Assembly (NCBI RefSeq): GCF_000297395.2
Contig: NZ_HF570108.1
Span: forward strand, 1,682,125-1,746,124
DNA from: Micromonospora lupini str. Lupac 08
Lineage (GTDB): Bacteria > Actinomycetota > Actinomycetes > Mycobacteriales > Micromonosporaceae
DNA length: 64,000 nucleotides
Direction of reading: 5' to 3'
Positions 18,744 to 27,680 of the stretch are shown here, piece after piece (positions within the stretch are counted from its first letter, which is position 1; each line of letters begins with the position of its first letter). The notes below the pieces were generated by a model. The model made no database searches, was not told the DNA's origin, and saw only the letters and a program-made list of their open reading frames with translations. Position numbers and translations under genes: made by a program.

Positions 18744-19475
18744 GTGCCACTGGTCGCCGCCGCTGTCTGCCCCCATCCGCCTCTGCTCGTGCCCGAGGTC
18801 GCGGGTGCCGCCGCGGGGGAGCTGGACGACCTGCGGGCGGCCTGTGACCTCGCCGTACGCCGGCTGCTGGCCGCCGATCCGGACGCGGTGGTGCTGCTCG
18901 GTGTCGGCCCGTCGACCGGCCCGATCCGGCCCCCGGCCACCGGCACCCTGCAGCCCTGGGGCGTCGACCTGGACGTGCCCCTGATCCCCGGTCAGCCGGA
19001 CCGGGGCGCGGTGCTGCCGTTGAGCCTGACGGTCGGCGCGTGGCTGCTGGCCCGGCACGCCGAGAGTTCCGCCGTGGCCGCCGCGCCGGTGAGCGCCGTG
19101 CAGGTGACCGCCGACGCCGGACCGGTCGAGGTGGCCGCGCTCGCCGAGCAGGTCGCCGGGTCTGGCGACCGGGTGGCGCTGCTGGTGCTCGGCGACGGGT
19201 CGGCCTGCCGGGGGGAGAAAGCGCCCGGGTGCGACGACGAGCGCGCCCTCCCGTACGACAAGCGGGTCGCCGCGGCCCTGGCCGAGGCGGACCTGGACGC
19301 CCTGCGCGGCCTGGACGCGGGCGTGTCGGCGCAGTTGAAGGTCGCCGGCCGGGCGTCGTGGCAGGTGCTCGCCGAGGCGGCCCGGTCGAGCGGCGGCGGG
19401 TGGCGCGGCGAGCTGCTGCACGACTCGGCCCCCTACGGCGTGGCCTACTTCGTGGCGTCCTGGGAGCGCGCGTGA
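18744..19475 (+). CDS. LigB-like (class III extradiol dioxygenase superfamily) protein
   Basis: The protein of 243 residues resembles the catalytic subunit fold of class III extradiol dioxygenases. It begins PLVAAAVCPHPPLLVPEV, where the HPPLL segment carries a metal-type histidine. Later motifs are VVLLGVGPSTGPIR, then LVLGDGSACR and LLHDSAPYGVAYFVASW. It is normally found just before miaA in actinobacteria (Rv2728c-like, from memory). Its real substrate is unknown and it may not be a ring-cleaving enzyme. GTG 18744 is the start. The stop codon overlaps the miaA start in a GTGA arrangement, so translation is coupled. Confidence 0.75.
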   Translation: MPLVAAAVCPHPPLLVPEVAGAAAGELDDLRAACDLAVRRLLAADPDAVVLLGVGPSTGPIRPPATGTLQPWGVDLDVPLIPGQPDRGAVLPLSLTVGAWLLARHAESSAVAAAPVSAVQVTADAGPVEVAALAEQVAGSGDRVALLVLGDGSACRGEKAPGCDDERALPYDKRVAAALAEADLDALRGLDAGVSAQLKVAGRASWQVLAEAARSSGGGWRGELLHDSAPYGVAYFVASWERA

Positions 19476-20404
19476 CCGGCGGCGGCGCGGTCCCGGCCGG
19501 CACGGTCGTGGCGGTGGTCGGGCCGACGGCTGCGGGCAAGTCGGCGTTGAGCATCGCGCTCGCGCACGCGCTGGACGGGGAGGTGGTCAACGCCGACTCG
19601 ATGCAGCTCTACCGGGGCATGGACATCGGCACCGCCAAGCTGACCCCCGCCGAGCGGGACGGTGTGCCGCACCACCTGCTCGACATCTGGGAGGTCACCG
19701 AGCCGGCGAGCGTCGCGGAGTACCAGCGGCTGGCCCGCGCGGCAGTGGACGACATCCTCTCCCGGGGTCGGGTGCCGTTGCTGGTGGGTGGCTCGGGGTT
19801 GTACGTGCGGGCGGTGCTGGAGCGCTTCGAGTTCCCCGGCACCGACGCGGCGCTGCGCGAGCGGCTGGAACGGGAGTTGGCCGAGGTGGGCCCCGCGCCG
19901 CTGTACGCGCGGCTGCGTGCCGCCGACCCGGTCGCTGCCGAGGGCATCCTGCCCGGCAACGGCCGGCGGATCGTCCGTGCCCTGGAGGTGATCGAGTTGA
20001 CCGGTGCGCCGTTCACGGCGTCGCTGCCGCAGCCGACGCCGTACTACCCGTCCGTGCAGCTCGGCGTCGACCTGGACACCGGTCTGCTGGACGAGCGGAT
20101 CGCGCTGCGGGTGGACCGGATGTGGGCCGACGGTCTGGTGCCGGAGACCCGCGAGCTGGTGGGTCGGGGGCTGCCCGAGGGGCGGACGGCGAGCCGGGCG
20201 CTCGGCTACCAGCAGGTGCTGCGGATGCTCGCCGGTGAGCTGACCGAGGCGCAGGCGCACGACGAGACGGTCCGGGCCACCCGGCGTTTCGTCCGCCGCC
20301 AGCGGTCCTGGTTCCGGCGCGATCCGCGGATCCACTGGCTGGATTCGGCGATGCCGGACCTGATCGGGGCCGCCCTGCGTCTGGCGCCGGCCACTGCGCG
20401 ATGA
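19472..20404 (+). CDS. miaA: tRNA dimethylallyltransferase MiaA
   Basis: MiaA transfers dimethylallyl from DMAPP to A37 of tRNA, the substrate later used by MiaB. The P-loop is VVGPTAAGKSALS at about residues 14-26. Other family motifs are NADSMQLYRGMDIGTAK, the segment VPHHLLDIWEV, LVGGSGLYVRAVL, and SRALGYQQVL. The length of 310 residues is typical. The GTG start overlaps the upstream stop codon, and dapF starts 7 bases after its end, so the three genes form an operon. Confidence 0.96.
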   Translation: MTGGGAVPAGTVVAVVGPTAAGKSALSIALAHALDGEVVNADSMQLYRGMDIGTAKLTPAERDGVPHHLLDIWEVTEPASVAEYQRLARAAVDDILSRGRVPLLVGGSGLYVRAVLERFEFPGTDAALRERLERELAEVGPAPLYARLRAADPVAAEGILPGNGRRIVRALEVIELTGAPFTASLPQPTPYYPSVQLGVDLDTGLLDERIALRVDRMWADGLVPETRELVGRGLPEGRTASRALGYQQVLRMLAGELTEAQAHDETVRATRRFVRRQRSWFRRDPRIHWLDSAMPDLIGAALRLAPATAR

Positions 20405-20411
20405 TGGGGGC

Positions 20412-21263
20412 GTGGAGTTCACCAAGGGCCACGGCACCGGCAACGACTTCGTCCTCCTGCCCGACCCGGACGGTCAGCTCGACCTGACCCCGGAGTTGGT
20501 CGCCGCGCTCTGCGACCGCCGGCGGGGCATCGGCGCGGACGGCGTGCTGCGGGTCGTCCGCGCGGCCAAGCATCCGGACAGCGCCGGCCTGGCCGGTGAG
20601 GCCGAGTGGTTCATGGACTACTGGAACGCCGACGGTTCGTTCGCCGAGATGTGTGGCAACGGCGCGCGGGTCTTCGTCCGGTACCTGCTCGACAACGAGC
20701 TGGCCACGCCGGTCGGCGCGGCGCTGCCGCTGGCCACCCGGGCCGGCGTCGTGCGCGCGCTGGTCGAGGGCGACGCCGTGTCCGTCGAGATGCGCCGCCC
20801 CCAGGTGTACGACGCCTCGACCGCCACCCTGGGCGGTCTGACCCTGCCCGGCACCGCCGTGGACATCGGCAACCCGCACCTGGTCTGCGTCCTGCCGGCG
20901 GGCGTGGAGCTGGCCGCCCTGGACCTGACCGTCGCGCCCGGGTTCGATCCGGAGGTCTTCCCGGCCGGCGTGAACGTGGAGTTCATCGTGGCGGGCGATC
21001 CGGTCGACGCCACCGACGCGCACTCCCTGATGCGGGTGTACGAGCGCGGCAGCGCCGAGACCCTGTCCTGCGGCACCGGCGCGTGCGCGGTGGGCGCGGT
21101 GGCCCTGCGCGACGCCGGCCGGGACACCGGAGTGGTCGCCGTCGACGTCCCCGGCGGACGCCTCACGGTGACGGTCACCGAGAACTCCTGCTGGCTGTCC
21201 GGCCCCGCCGTCCTGGTGGCCACCGGCGAGGTCGACCTCTCCACCCTGTCCGCCGCCGCCTGA
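20412..21263 (+). CDS. dapF: Diaminopimelate epimerase DapF
   Basis: DapF converts LL- to meso-diaminopimelate for lysine and peptidoglycan synthesis. Both catalytic cysteines are present: the first in MCGNGARVF at about residue 80 and the second in SCGTGACAVGA at about 220. The N-terminal FTKGHGTGNDFVLLPD is the family signature. The length is 283 residues. It starts with GTG 8 bases after the miaA stop codon. This miaA-dapF-hflX order is conserved across actinobacteria. Confidence 0.97.
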   Translation: MEFTKGHGTGNDFVLLPDPDGQLDLTPELVAALCDRRRGIGADGVLRVVRAAKHPDSAGLAGEAEWFMDYWNADGSFAEMCGNGARVFVRYLLDNELATPVGAALPLATRAGVVRALVEGDAVSVEMRRPQVYDASTATLGGLTLPGTAVDIGNPHLVCVLPAGVELAALDLTVAPGFDPEVFPAGVNVEFIVAGDPVDATDAHSLMRVYERGSAETLSCGTGACAVGAVALRDAGRDTGVVAVDVPGGRLTVTVTENSCWLSGPAVLVATGEVDLSTLSAAA

Positions 21264-21305
21264 CGCCGGTCTGGTCCGCGCGCCCCGGCTGCCGCCGTCC
21301 GACCC

Positions 21306-21359
21306 CGGGCTGGTCCGCACGCCCGGGCTGGTTCGTGCGCCCGGGCTGGTCCGCACGCC
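21306..21359. repeat. Three tandem 18-bp repeats after dapF
   Basis: The unit CGGGCTGGTCCGCACGCC occurs at 21306-21323 and 21342-21359. A variant with two changes occurs between them, and degenerate copies lie on both sides. The array is noncoding and sits between dapF and the large palindrome. Confidence 0.8.
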
Positions 21360-21411
21360 CGGGTTGTCGCCGGGCTGATCCGCGCGCCCGGCTGCCACCG
21401 GTCTGTGGTGG

Positions 21412-21496
21412 TCCTTTGCTCTGCTTCACCCGGCGCAACGCTCAGTGTCCGATTATCGGACACTCGCCGTTGCGTGGGTTGAAGCAGAGCAAAGGA
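21412..21496. repeat. Large near-perfect inverted repeat (42-bp arms)
   Basis: Two arms of 42 bases (21412-21453 and 21455-21496) pair at 36 positions. The outer 17 bases (TCCTTTGCTCTGCTTCA) and the inner 10 or more (AGTGTCCGAT) are perfect. It lies between the convergent dapF and malic enzyme genes. It is larger and less GC-rich than the ordinary terminators here, so it may be a dispersed palindromic element as well as a transcription stop. Confidence 0.85.
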
Positions 21497-21551
21497 GCGG
21501 AGACGACCCAGCCGAGGCTCGCCTCCCGGTGTCACACCGAAGGACTACTGG

Positions 21552-23018
21552 TCAGGGCGTCGCGCTGGCGTTGGCGGCGATCTCGGGGAGGTCGGACGGG
21601 CCCGGGTCTGCTGCCGGCAGCGGGCTGGGGTTGTGCGCGGCGGCCCGGACGGCGGCGGCGACCGCCGGGGCGACCCGCGAGTCGAAGACGCTCGGCACGA
21701 TCACCGTCGGGTTGATCTTGTCCTCGCCGACGACGTCGGCGATGGCCCGGGCGGCGGCGATCGCCATCTCCTCGGTGAACTCCTCGGCGTGCGCGTCAAG
21801 CATCCCGCGGAACACGCCCGGGAAGGCGAGCACGTTGTTGATCTGGTTCGGCTGGTCCGAGCGGCCGGTGGCCACCACCGCGGCGTACTTTCGGGCCTCC
21901 CGCGGGTCGACCTCCGGGTCCGGGTTGGCCAGCGCGAAGACGATCGAGTCCTTCGCCATCTGGGCGATGTCGTCCCCGGTGAGCAGGTTCGGCGCGCTGA
22001 CCCCGATGAACACGTCGGCGCCCCGGATCGCACCGGGCAGGTCACCCGCGTAGTTCTCCTTGTTGGTGTTCTCCGCCAGCCACTGCCACGCCGGGTTGAG
22101 GTCGGTCAGGCCGCGGTGCAGGGCGCCCTGGCGGTCGTACGCGATGATGTCGCCGACGCCCTGGCGCAACAGCAGCTTCATGATCGCGGTGCCGGCCGCG
22201 CCGGCGCCGGAGACGACCACCCGCACGTCCGCGAGCTGCTTGCCCACGACGCGCAGCGCGTTGGTAAGCGCGGCAAGCACGCAGATCGCGGTGCCGTGCT
22301 GGTCGTCGTGGAAGACCGGGATGTCCAGCGCCTCGCGCAGCCGGGCCTCGATCTCGAAGCAGCGCGGCGCGGCGATGTCCTCCAAGTTGATCCCGCCGTA
22401 CGCGGGCGCGATCGCCTTGACGATCTGCACGATCTCGTCGGTGTCCTGGGTGTCCAGCACGACCGGCCAGGCGTCCACGCCGCCGAAGCGCTTGAACAGT
22501 GCGGCCTTGCCCTCCATCACCGGCAGCGACGCGGCCGGGCCGAGGTTGCCCAGCCCGAGCACCGCCGAGCCGTCGCTGACCACCGCGACGGTGTTGCGCT
22601 TGATCGTCAGCCGTCGGGCGTCCGCCGGGTTCTCGGCGATCGCCATGCAGACCCGGGCCACCCCCGGCGTGTACGCGCGGGACAGCTCGTCACGGTTGCG
22701 CAGCGCGACCTTGGAGGTCACCTCGATCTTGCCGCCGAGGTGCAGGAGGAACGTGCGGTCCGACACCTTGCGCACGTCCACGCCGTCCAGCGCGGTCAGC
22801 GCCTCGACCACCTGATCGGCGTGACCGGCGTCGGCGGTGTCGCAGGTCAGGTCGACGATCACGTTTGTCGGGTCCGAGTCCACCACGTCAAGCGCCGTGA
22901 CGATCGCCCCGGCCTCGCCGACGGAGGTGGTGAGCCGGCCGATCGAGGACGCGTCCGCGGTAACCGCGATCCGGATGGTGATCGAAAATCCGGCGCTCGG
23001 CAGTCGGGTGATGGCCAC
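21552..23018 (-). CDS. NAD(P)-dependent malic enzyme with N-terminal ACT domain
   Basis: The enzyme decarboxylates malate to pyruvate. An ACT-like regulatory domain covers about residues 10-85 (SITIRIAVTADASSIGRLT). The catalytic part follows: SRAYTPGVARVCMAIAENP, the nucleotide and metal region VFHDDQHGTAICVLAAL, and the Rossmann motif VVVSGAGAAGTAIMKLLL. The Pro/Ala-rich tail at the C-terminus is unconserved. The length is 488 residues. ATG 23018 is the start. ACT domains usually bind amino acids, which suggests allosteric control. Cofactor preference cannot be told from sequence alone. Confidence 0.93.
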   Translation of the reverse strand: MAITRLPSAGFSITIRIAVTADASSIGRLTTSVGEAGAIVTALDVVDSDPTNVIVDLTCDTADAGHADQVVEALTALDGVDVRKVSDRTFLLHLGGKIEVTSKVALRNRDELSRAYTPGVARVCMAIAENPADARRLTIKRNTVAVVSDGSAVLGLGNLGPAASLPVMEGKAALFKRFGGVDAWPVVLDTQDTDEIVQIVKAIAPAYGGINLEDIAAPRCFEIEARLREALDIPVFHDDQHGTAICVLAALTNALRVVGKQLADVRVVVSGAGAAGTAIMKLLLRQGVGDIIAYDRQGALHRGLTDLNPAWQWLAENTNKENYAGDLPGAIRGADVFIGVSAPNLLTGDDIAQMAKDSIVFALANPDPEVDPREARKYAAVVATGRSDQPNQINNVLAFPGVFRGMLDAHAEEFTEEMAIAAARAIADVVGEDKINPTVIVPSVFDSRVAPAVAAAVRAAAHNPSPLPAADPGPSDLPEIAANASATP

Positions 23019-23108
23019 GGGATCCCTCCGTCACGGCTGTGCGGCCGGTCGGCCGCCGCCCCGCCTTTCTACCGGGTTGTCGAGGTCGACCGGTATTCGC
23101 CCCCACTT

Positions 23109-23136
23109 TTGGCGACGTCCAGCACGGGCATATAGC
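23109..23136 (+). promoter_or_regulatory. Candidate hflX promoter
   Basis: TTGGCG (23109-23114) and TATAGC (23131-23136) are separated by 16 bases and lie about 70 bases before the TTG start codon of hflX. The match to the principal-sigma consensus is fair, not strong. Confidence 0.35.
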
Positions 23137-23202
23137 AGGTGCGTTCGGCGTTGTGTCATGTCAGGATTACGTTCTACTCATCATTTCGGACAGGAGAACC
23201 GC

Positions 23203-24657
23203 TTGCGAGACCAGGAGAGCTTCGTCCCCGTCGAGGACGAGTTCGACGACGTCACCACTGGCGAGATGGAGCTGTCGGAGCGACAGTCCCTGCGACGCGT
23301 CCCGGGCCTGTCAACCGAGCTCTCCGACGTCACCGAGGTGGAATACCGCCAGCTGCGGCTGGAGCGGGTCGTCCTGGTGGGCGTCTGGACCGAGGGCACG
23401 GTGACCGACGCCGAGAATTCCCTCACCGAGCTGGCCGCGCTGGCCGAGACCGCGGGCTCCCAGGTGCTCGAAGGTCTGATCCAGCGTCGCACCCGACCCG
23501 ATCCGGCCACCTACATCGGCCGCGGCAAGGTCGACGATCTGGGCGCGGTGGTGCTCTCCACCGGCGCCGACACGGTCATCTGTGACGGTGAGCTGTCCCC
23601 GTCGCAGCTGCGCAACCTGGAGCAGCGCACCAAGGTCAAGGTCGTCGACCGCACGGCGCTGATCCTCGACATCTTCGCCCAGCACGCCAAGAGCAAGGAA
23701 GGCAAGGCGCAGGTCGAGCTGGCCCAGCTGCAATACCTGCTGCCCCGGTTGCGCGGTTGGGGTGAGACGCTCTCCCGGCAGACCGGTGGTTCCGGCCGCG
23801 GGGGCGGCGCCGGCGGCGGCGTGGGTGTGCGTGGTCCCGGTGAGACCAAGCTGGAGACCGACCGGCGGCGCATCCGCCACCGCATCTCCCGGTTGCGCCG
23901 CGAGATCAAGAGCATGCGCACGGTACGCGTCACGAAGCGGGCCCGTCGTACCCGCAACTCCGTGCCCGCCGTGGCCATCGCCGGCTACACCAACGCCGGC
24001 AAGTCCAGCCTGCTCAACCGGCTGACCGGCGCGGGCGTGCTGGTGGAGAACGCGCTCTTCGCGACGCTCGACCCGACCACCCGCAAGGCCACCACCTCGG
24101 ACGGACGGCTCTACACGCTCTCCGACACCGTCGGCTTCGTCCGGCACCTCCCGCACCAGATCGTCGAGGCGTTCCGCTCGACGCTTGAGGAGGTCGCGGA
24201 GGCGGATCTGGTGGTGCACGTCGTCGACGGCACCCACCCGGATCCGGAGGAGCAGGTCCGGGCCGTGCACGAGGTGCTCGCCGAGGTGGGCGCGGACCGG
24301 CTCCCCGAGCTGCTGGTGGTCAACAAGACCGACGCGGCCGACGAGGACAGGCTGCTGCGCCTCAAGCGCCTCTGGCCGGAGGCGATCTTCGTCTCGGCGT
24401 ACTCGGGGCGGGGGATCGACGCCCTGCGGGCGGCGATCGAGGAGCGGCTGCCGCAACCCGCCGTCGAGGTCCGGGCCGTCCTGCCGTACGACCGGGGTGA
24501 CCTGGTGTCCCGCGTGCACCGCACCGGCGAGGTGCTCAGCACGTCGCACCTGCCGGAGGGCACCCTGCTGCACGTCCGGGTCAGTGCGGCGCTCGCCGCC
24601 GAGCTGGCGCCGTTCGACGTCGCGCGGGAGGGCCAGGCGGTCGGCAGCCGGCCCTGA
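23203..24657 (+). CDS. hflX: GTPase HflX
   Basis: HflX is a ribosome-binding GTPase that rescues or splits stalled ribosomes under stress. The N-terminal HflX domain contains TRPDPATYIGRGKVDDL. A glycine-rich loop (GGSGRGGGAGGGVGVRGPGE) precedes the coiled segment. The G domain has G1 GYTNAGKSSLLN, G3 DTVGFVRHLPHQIVEAF and G4 VNKTD. TTG 23203 is chosen because AGGAGA lies 5 bases upstream, giving 484 residues. An ATG at 23158 has no comparable site. It diverges from the malic enzyme gene. Confidence 0.93.
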   Translation: MRDQESFVPVEDEFDDVTTGEMELSERQSLRRVPGLSTELSDVTEVEYRQLRLERVVLVGVWTEGTVTDAENSLTELAALAETAGSQVLEGLIQRRTRPDPATYIGRGKVDDLGAVVLSTGADTVICDGELSPSQLRNLEQRTKVKVVDRTALILDIFAQHAKSKEGKAQVELAQLQYLLPRLRGWGETLSRQTGGSGRGGGAGGGVGVRGPGETKLETDRRRIRHRISRLRREIKSMRTVRVTKRARRTRNSVPAVAIAGYTNAGKSSLLNRLTGAGVLVENALFATLDPTTRKATTSDGRLYTLSDTVGFVRHLPHQIVEAFRSTLEEVAEADLVVHVVDGTHPDPEEQVRAVHEVLAEVGADRLPELLVVNKTDAADEDRLLRLKRLWPEAIFVSAYSGRGIDALRAAIEERLPQPAVEVRAVLPYDRGDLVSRVHRTGEVLSTSHLPEGTLLHVRVSAALAAELAPFDVAREGQAVGSRP

Positions 24658-24707
24658 GCGCCCCCGGCGTCATCCACCGGAAACGCGTGGCATGCGACAC
24701 TGGCCGA

Positions 24708-26408
24708 ATGCGCCGCGTTGTTTCCTCGGTCACGGTTGCCCTCGGCCTGCTCGGGGCAACCGTGGCGCTGGCCGGAGTAGCCGTTGCCGCTCCCGCTCCC
24801 GGATCATCCCAGCCGCCCGCCGCCACTCCCGGCAAGAAGCGCTGCACGGTCGCCGACGAGCGGCTGCGGGAGCTGTCCGGGCTGGTGGCGACCAAGAGCG
24901 GCTACATCGTCATCAACGACGGCACCGACGTTGAGGCGCGCAAGCGGATCTTCTTCCTCGACAGCAAGTGCAAGGTCGTCAAGGAGCCGGTCCGCTACTC
25001 GGGCCAGGGGCCGTTCGACACCGAGGACCTGGCCGTGTCGCCGAAGGGCGACACCCTGTGGATCGGTGACATCGGCGACAACACCAGCAGCAAGGAGCGG
25101 CGGTCCCGGATCGCGGTCTGGACCATGCCGATCAACGGCAGCAAGCAGCCCGTGCTGCACCGGCTCTCCTATCCCGAGGCCAAGCCGCACGACGCGGAGG
25201 CGTTGCTGGTGGGGGCCGACGGCCTCCCGCTGATCATCACCAAGGTGTCGAGTGGCAACTCGGAGATCTTCACCCCGACGGCGAAGCTGAAGAACGGCGA
25301 CACCGCGCCGGTGCCGATGAAGAAGGTCGGCGAGATCAAGCTCCCGAAGACCACTACCGAGAACCCGCTGAGCGTGTACGGGCGGTCCGCGGTCACCGGT
25401 GCCGCCCGATCGCCGGACGGCAGCCGCGTCGTCATCCGGACGTACGCGGACGCCTTCGAGTACGACGTGACCGGCGGCGACATCGTCGGGGCGCTCACCA
25501 CCGGCAAGCCGCGGGTGACGCCACTGGCCGACCCGTTCGGTGAGGCGATCTCCTACACGTCGGACGGGAAGACCTTCGTCACCGTCTCCGACGGTGGTCA
25601 GCTCACCGCGGACGAGCCGGTCGACATCCTGAGCTACACGCCGTCCACGAGCGTGGCGGCGGCCGTGGCCGCTCCCGGGGGTGCCAAGCCTGCCGCCGGG
25701 AAGTCCTGGGTCGACGGCCTCAGTTTCGACGACATCACCTACCTCGTGGGTGCGGTCGGCGTCCTCGGTCTGCTGCTCGTCGGCGCCGGCATTTTCGGCA
25801 TCCTGCGGGCCCGCAGCCGGCCACCGTCGGCGGAGCCGGCTGACGGGTCGGGCTCGGATGTCGACCCCGACGACAGGCGCGGCGCGCTCGCCGACGGCGG
25901 CGTGCCGGGGGCCGGAGGCCGTCCCGCCCCCGGCGTCTACGGCGGTGCGGCGGCCGGTGGCGGCGTCTACGGCGCCGGTCCCGGCCGGGGCGGTGCCGCT
26001 CCCGCCGGAGGTGCCGTCTACGGCGGCGGCGCACGCCCACCGGGCGGTGAGGGTGGTGGCTACGGTCCCGCCCGTCCGGGCGGTCGCGGCGGTGCCGCTC
26101 CGGCCGGTGGCGGTGTGTACGGCGGCGCCGGCGGCGGGGGCCGTCCGGCGGGTGCTGGCGGAGGAGGCCGTCCGGCGGGTGGCGGCGGCGGAGGCCGTCC
26201 GGCGGGTGGCGGCGGTCGACCCGGCAACGGCGTGTACGGCGGCGGTGGCCAGCCCGGCGGGGGTCGGGCCGAGCCGCCCCGGCGTGGCGGGCAGGAGCCG
26301 GACTACCAGGGCCAACGGCCGGCCCGCAGGCGGGACGGCGATGCGCCCGCCGACCCGTACGAGCAGTATCCCGGGGGCGGCCGTGGCCACCGGGGCGACC
26401 GCTACTGA
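24708..26408 (+). CDS. Secreted propeller-like protein with one membrane anchor and Gly-rich tail
   Basis: The protein of 566 residues has a signal peptide (about 1-30). An extracellular region of about 300 residues follows, with beta-propeller-like repeats such as ELSGLVATKSGYIVINDG and DTLWIGDIGDN. A transmembrane helix lies near residues 343-365 (YLVGAVGVLGLLLVGAGIF). The cytoplasmic tail of about 190 residues is rich in Gly, Pro and Arg and carries repeated VYGG motifs. The position between hflX and lexA matches the Ala/Gly-rich transmembrane protein Rv2721c of M. tuberculosis, from memory. The function is unknown. ATG 24708 begins the signal peptide. Confidence 0.75.
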   Translation: MRRVVSSVTVALGLLGATVALAGVAVAAPAPGSSQPPAATPGKKRCTVADERLRELSGLVATKSGYIVINDGTDVEARKRIFFLDSKCKVVKEPVRYSGQGPFDTEDLAVSPKGDTLWIGDIGDNTSSKERRSRIAVWTMPINGSKQPVLHRLSYPEAKPHDAEALLVGADGLPLIITKVSSGNSEIFTPTAKLKNGDTAPVPMKKVGEIKLPKTTTENPLSVYGRSAVTGAARSPDGSRVVIRTYADAFEYDVTGGDIVGALTTGKPRVTPLADPFGEAISYTSDGKTFVTVSDGGQLTADEPVDILSYTPSTSVAAAVAAPGGAKPAAGKSWVDGLSFDDITYLVGAVGVLGLLLVGAGIFGILRARSRPPSAEPADGSGSDVDPDDRRGALADGGVPGAGGRPAPGVYGGAAAGGGVYGAGPGRGGAAPAGGAVYGGGARPPGGEGGGYGPARPGGRGGAAPAGGGVYGGAGGGGRPAGAGGGGRPAGGGGGGRPAGGGGRPGNGVYGGGGQPGGGRAEPPRRGGQEPDYQGQRPARRRDGDAPADPYEQYPGGGRGHRGDRY

Positions 26409-26438
26409 CGCGGTCCGCGCCTTCTTCGGTCGGGCGGC

Positions 26439-26468
26439 GCGGGTGAGCGCGGTAAACCACTCACCCGC
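26439..26468. terminator. Terminator-like hairpin between the propeller gene and lexA
   Basis: GCGGGTGAG (26439-26447) pairs with CTCACCCGC (26460-26468) across a 12-base loop. It lies between convergent stop codons and can serve both genes. Confidence 0.5.
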
Positions 26469-26479
26469 CCGCCGGCCGG

Positions 26480-27265
26480 TCAGATTCGGCGGAGCACCGC
26501 CACGACCCGGCCCATGATGGTGGCGTCGTCACCGGGGATCGGGTCGAAGGCCGGGTTCTGCGGCATCAGCCAGACGTGCCCGTCGCGGCGCCGGTAGGTC
26601 TTGACGGTCGCCTCGCCGTCGAGCATGGCGGCCACGATCTCGCCCGAGTCGGCGGTCGGCTGCTGCCGGACGACCACCCAGTCGCCGTCGCAGATCGCCG
26701 CGTCGAGCATCGAGTCGCCCTTGACCTGGAGCATGAACACCTCGCCCTCGCCGACAAGCTCACGGGGGAGGGGGAAGATGTCCTCCACCGCCTGCTCGGC
26801 GAGGATCGGCCCACCGGCGGCGATGCGGCCGAGCATCGGCACGTACGCCGGGGTGGGCCGTTGGGCGCGGGACAACTCGTCGTCGATGGCCTCGCTGGGG
26901 GCCCGGACGTCCACGGCGCGCGGCCGGTTGGGGTCGCGGCGCAGGAAGCCCTTCTTCTCCAACTCCTTGAGCTGGTAGGCGACGCTCGACGGTGACACCA
27001 GGCCGACCGCCTCGCCGATCTCCCGGACGCTCGGCGGGTAACCGTGCCGCTCCACCCAGGTGCGGATGAACTCCAGGATGCGGCGCTGGCGGGCGGTCAG
27101 GTCGACCGTCGCCGGGTCGGGGAAGGCGCTGACCACCGGGGTGACCGGGCGCACGGCGGGCTGACCCGTCCGGCTGCGCGCGGCGCTGCGGCGTCGGGTG
27201 GCTGGCGGGCCCGCCTCGGAGATCTGCTGCGGGCTCTTCGGCCGGCTGGCCCGGTCCTCGGTCAC
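26480..27265 (-). CDS. lexA: SOS repressor LexA
   Basis: LexA represses DNA-damage genes until RecA filaments stimulate its self-cleavage. The winged-helix domain ([14 protein letters not shown] to [13 protein letters not shown]) covers about residues 56-115. The cleavage bond is Ala150-Gly151 in GRIAAGGPI. The catalytic dyad is Ser185 (VKGDSM) and Lys222 (EATVKTY). An extra N-terminal tail of about 50 residues, Arg/Ser/Pro-rich, precedes the HTH and is common in actinobacterial LexA. Two TCGTAC-N4-GTTY boxes upstream, one overlapping its -35, point to autoregulation. Confidence 0.97.
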   Translation of the reverse strand: MTEDRASRPKSPQQISEAGPPATRRRSAARSRTGQPAVRPVTPVVSAFPDPATVDLTARQRRILEFIRTWVERHGYPPSVREIGEAVGLVSPSSVAYQLKELEKKGFLRRDPNRPRAVDVRAPSEAIDDELSRAQRPTPAYVPMLGRIAAGGPILAEQAVEDIFPLPRELVGEGEVFMLQVKGDSMLDAAICDGDWVVVRQQPTADSGEIVAAMLDGEATVKTYRRRDGHVWLMPQNPAFDPIPGDDATIMGRVVAVLRRI

Positions 27266-27390
27266 GTCCGTCCTCCCTGGTCGGCGCTGGGTGCCTCGTC
27301 GGCTCGTGGTGCGTGCGGTGGTGCCACGGATGGTGCTCGAGTGGTGCGTCGCCGGGTGTGGTGAAGATCCATCGCGCCCGGTTGTTCCTG

Positions 27391-27419
27391 ACCGTATAGG
27401 TGAGATCGGTCATTTTCAA
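27391..27419 (-). promoter_or_regulatory. lexA promoter
   Basis: On the minus strand, TTGAAA (-35, plus-strand 27414-27419) and TACGGT (-10, 27391-27396) are separated by 17 bases. The -35 overlaps a LexA box. The predicted leader is about 120 bases. Confidence 0.6.
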
Positions 27420-27431
27420 ACATCTGTACGA
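27416..27431. promoter_or_regulatory. LexA box over the lexA -35
   Basis: Read on the minus strand the site is TCGTACAGATGTTTGA, of the same TCGTAC-N4-GTTY form as the recA box. It covers part of the lexA -35 hexamer, so bound LexA would block its own transcription. Confidence 0.6.
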
Positions 27432-27468
27432 CCTCTCACCGGCGTGTCGGGGTGAAAAACCGCTCCGC

Positions 27469-27484
27469 TCGTACGGATGTTCTG
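27469..27484. promoter_or_regulatory. Second LexA-like box, facing away from lexA
   Basis: TCGTACGGATGTTCTG matches the TCGTAC-N4-GTTC form. It is the near-inverse of the box at 27416-27431, with centres 53 bases apart. It lies about 390 bases before nrdR and has no obvious SOS gene of its own. Confidence 0.5.
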
Positions 27485-27649
27485 ATAAATGGTACGTCGG
27501 ATAGCACGGGTGTTCGATCGGTGGCTGTTTTCCGGGGTGGTCGGGCCGTGTGGCCGGTAACCGGGTCGGCTTGTCGGCGTTGGTTCTGCGGTGGAGCGGC
27601 GGGTCCGGATGACCGGATGGTCCGTGACGCGCCGGACACGCCGACCAAC

Positions 27650-27678
27650 TTGACCCGCGTTCGCCAGCGACATACGGT
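27650..27678 (+). promoter_or_regulatory. nrdR-nrdJ promoter
   Basis: TTGACC (27650-27655) and TACGGT (27673-27678) are spaced by exactly 17 bases, a good principal-sigma promoter. Transcription would begin within the NrdR-like box just downstream, leaving a leader of about 175 bases before nrdR. Confidence 0.6.
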
Positions 27679-27680
27679 CA

